Shown here: positions 62,131 through 64,000 of the stretch, piece after piece | How the letters are laid out: each line of letters begins with the position of its first letter | How positions within the stretch are numbered: position 1 is the first letter of the stretch | Source of the DNA: Pyropia haitanensis | Lineage: Eukaryota; Rhodophyta; Bangiophyceae; Bangiales; Bangiaceae | DNA length: 64,000 bases | Direction: 5' to 3' | Assembly (NCBI GenBank): GCA_008729055.1 | Contig: SDUX01000010.1 | Location: 3,115,090-3,179,089, forward strand | Translations under genes and position numbers: made by a program | The notes under the pieces: model-generated | Databases searched by the model: none | The model's input: the letters and a program-made list of their open reading frames with translations, nothing else | Told to the model about the DNA's origin: nothing

Positions 62131-62708
62131 ATGGGCGCCGCCTCCTCGCTCGCCGCCGCCGCCCGCCCCGCACCGACCGCCCGCCATTGCGGGGCGCCGC
62201 CACCGTCGGCGGCGGTGGCCGCCACCACCACCACCACCACCACCACCACCGCCGCCACCGCCGCCGCCGTTGATGGTGGCGGCGGTGGCGGCGGTGACGG
62301 CGGCGGCGGTGGGGGTGGGGGGGGGGTGGGGGGGGTGGCGGTGGCGGTGGCCACTGGCCGCCGCCGCTGCTGGTGTTGGCACGGGCGGCGCGGCTGGTCC
62401 CGCCCGCGGCGGCGGCGGCGGTGGCGCCGGTGGCGGCGGGTGGAGACGGGATGGGGGACGACCGGCAGGTGCCGCGTGGGTGCTGGGGGGGGGAGGGATT
62501 GGCGGGTGCGCCGCGGAGGGGGGGGGGGGGGTGCCGCGGGCGTTGGCTGGCGTCGCCGCGCGTCGGCGGCGGCGACGGTCGGCGCGGGGGGTCGGCCGGA
62601 GCGGCCGGCCGGCCGCGGCGGGGGGCGCCCACTCTGGCGGGTGCCGTCTGTCCGCGCGGGGATGGGGGGGGGGGGGGGCGCCGCGTCGCCAGTCGCACCG
62701 CCCGTAGG

Positions 62709-62753
<45 letters not shown>

Positions 62754-62847
62754 CGCCCCGGTGGTGCCCGTGCCGCCGGTGGGTGCGGCTGACGCGGGCG
62801 TCGCGTCGGCGGTGGCGGCGGTGCTCGCCGCGACCGTGGCGGCGGAA

Positions 62848-62893
<46 letters not shown>

Positions 62894-64000
62894 CCGCACC
62901 GCCACCGCCACCGCCACCGCCGTTGCCGGCGGCGGCCCCCACGGACGGCGGCGTGGCGGCGGTGGCCCGGCGTGGGCGGGTGACCGCCGTGGACACTGCG
63001 GCGGCGCCGACGTTGGCAACCGCCGTCGATGGGGACGACGCCGCGGCGGCGGCGGCGGCGGCGGCGGCGGTGGGGGCGGCGGTGCGGGCGGTGCTGGGGG
63101 TGGCGGCGGCGTCGGGGGCGGCGGCGACGGCGGCGGCGGCGGCGGCAGTGGGGGCGCCGGAGGTGGGTGGCGTGGGGGGGGTGCCGCTGATGGACGGAGG
63201 GGGGGGGGGCGCCGCGGCGGCGGCGGCCGGATGGCGGCGGTGCGTCACGCGGGGACTCCGGGCGGAGGTGGTGGACGTTGCCGCGTGGGGGACCCGCCGT
63301 GTGGGTGGCGTGGACGGCTTGCTGTCTGCCGAGGTACGTGCCCGTTGCTTTGTAGGGGGGGGGGGGGGGGTGGGCGGCGGGCGACGGTGGACGCGCGGCG
63401 GCACCGGCGCGTGCGCTCGCTCCGTTTCCGAGGCGGCGTCGGGCGTGTTGGTGCCCCGCCCGCCGCCACGACCGGCCGGTGGGCCGCCGCCGTCGGCCGC
63501 ACACGCACGTGTCTGACCTTGTGGGGTGGGAGTTCCGTCTGCACCGCCGTCTGGCTTGGCCTTGTCCGTGTCCGTTGGCGGTGGGTGGGTGGGCGGGTCC
63601 GCCGGCGGCGGTGGGATTGGCCGCCGCGCTGCGCAGTCGCGGCACGCGGCGGCGGCGGTGGTGGAGGCGGCCGCCCACCGCCGCTCCCGCTGCGTCGCCG
63701 AGTACCTGTGGCGGGTGGCCACCTTCCTCGACGCCACCGCCGCCACACGGCTGCCGCCCGACGCTGACGCCAATGCCGACGACGCGGACGCAGGGGCAGA
63801 CGCGGCCGCCGACGCGGCGGGCCGACACGGGCGCGACGCGCCGGCCGGCGACGCGCGGGCCGACCGCGGCGACGCGGGACACGCCGCCACGCCTGTGCTG
63901 GCGGCGGCGGGCGGGCACGCCCGCCGCGCCCCTCTCTGTGGCGGCGGCAGTGACAGCGGTGGCGGTGGCGGTGGCGGTGGCGGTGGCGGTGGCGGTGGCG
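62131..64000 (+). CDS. Unknown protein, 5' part, possibly N-myristoylated; runs off the window
   Basis: ATG at 62131 in the context CCACCATGG opens MGAASSLAAAARPAPTARHC. The Gly2 with Ser6 fits an N-myristoylation signal. The body is Ala/Gly/Thr-rich; frames probably shift in G runs around 62310-62335, 62480-62535 and 62664-62678. Near the end of exon 1 the sequence reads TRGLRAEVVDVAAWGTRRVG, then DGLLSAE (to 63333), followed by donor GTACGTG. An acceptor CTGCGCAG ends at 63636, giving a 303-nt phase-0 intron. Exon 2 opens SRHAAAAVVEAAAHRRSRCV, then EYLWRVATFLDATAA, and stays open to the window edge through an Asp/Ala-rich stretch and a Gly repeat. Family not recognised. The intron and Kozak-like start are my main support. 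Confidence 0.45.
63958..64000 (+). repeat. (GGTGGC)n microsatellite at the window edge
   Basis: A pure GGTGGC hexamer tract that continues beyond the window. In the frame of the preceding open exon it encodes poly-glycine. Confidence 0.85.

Overview
This is nuclear DNA from a eukaryote with an extremely GC-rich genome. The supported genes are eukaryotic (eIF2B-epsilon, MON2, proteasome beta-3, a DHHC-family acyltransferase, alternative oxidase), and several carry spliceosomal introns of about 280-440 nt. A multicellular red alga of the Porphyra/Pyropia type is the best guess. The reasons are the very high GC, the alanine/glycine/proline-rich low complexity, a SufS with a plastid-type leader, and a tRNA-Ala that seems to carry a second, ectopic intron in its T-loop, a trait known from red algae and some small green algae. 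The lineage is inference, not proof.

Layout. 1-4.6 kb: no recognisable gene; G/C homopolymers and a compact inverted-repeat element near 3.2-3.4 kb. 5.2-12.2 kb (+): an unknown protein, eIF2B-epsilon, tRNA-Ala(AGC) and a SufS-type cysteine desulfurase. 13.0-14.6 kb (-): a DHHC-type S-acyltransferase facing sufS, with an altered zinc-binding core. 15.5-16.0 kb (-): a weak bZIP-like frame. 18.6-23.5 kb (-): an island of lower GC holding secreted or single-pass membrane proteins that look like divergent tandem relatives. 24.1-31.0 kb (+): a MON2 homologue. 31.4-32.7 kb (-): three-exon proteasome beta-3. 32.7-38.6 kb: no gene; a ~375-bp tandem repeat near 37 kb. 38.6-41.3 kb (+): a 2OG-Fe(II) oxygenase-like protein. 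42.2-45.8 kb (-): a pseudokinase/Sel1-repeat protein. 45.8-50.6 kb: low complexity with a 125-bp pure CCG tract. 50.6-52.4 kb (+): alternative oxidase with one intron. 54.4-54.8 kb: a Stowaway-like MITE with perfect 26-bp terminal inverted repeats. 55.9-58.6 kb (+): an ankyrin-repeat protein. 62.1-64.0 kb (+): the 5' part of an unknown gene that runs off the window.

Two themes cross the window. Most long reading frames change frame exactly at long G or C runs while the family similarity continues on both sides, which points to homopolymer-length errors in the assembly rather than real pseudogenes. And all the introns that could be placed begin GTAC (mostly GTACG) and lie in phase 0. The genes are housekeeping functions scattered over both strands, with no operon-like organisation.
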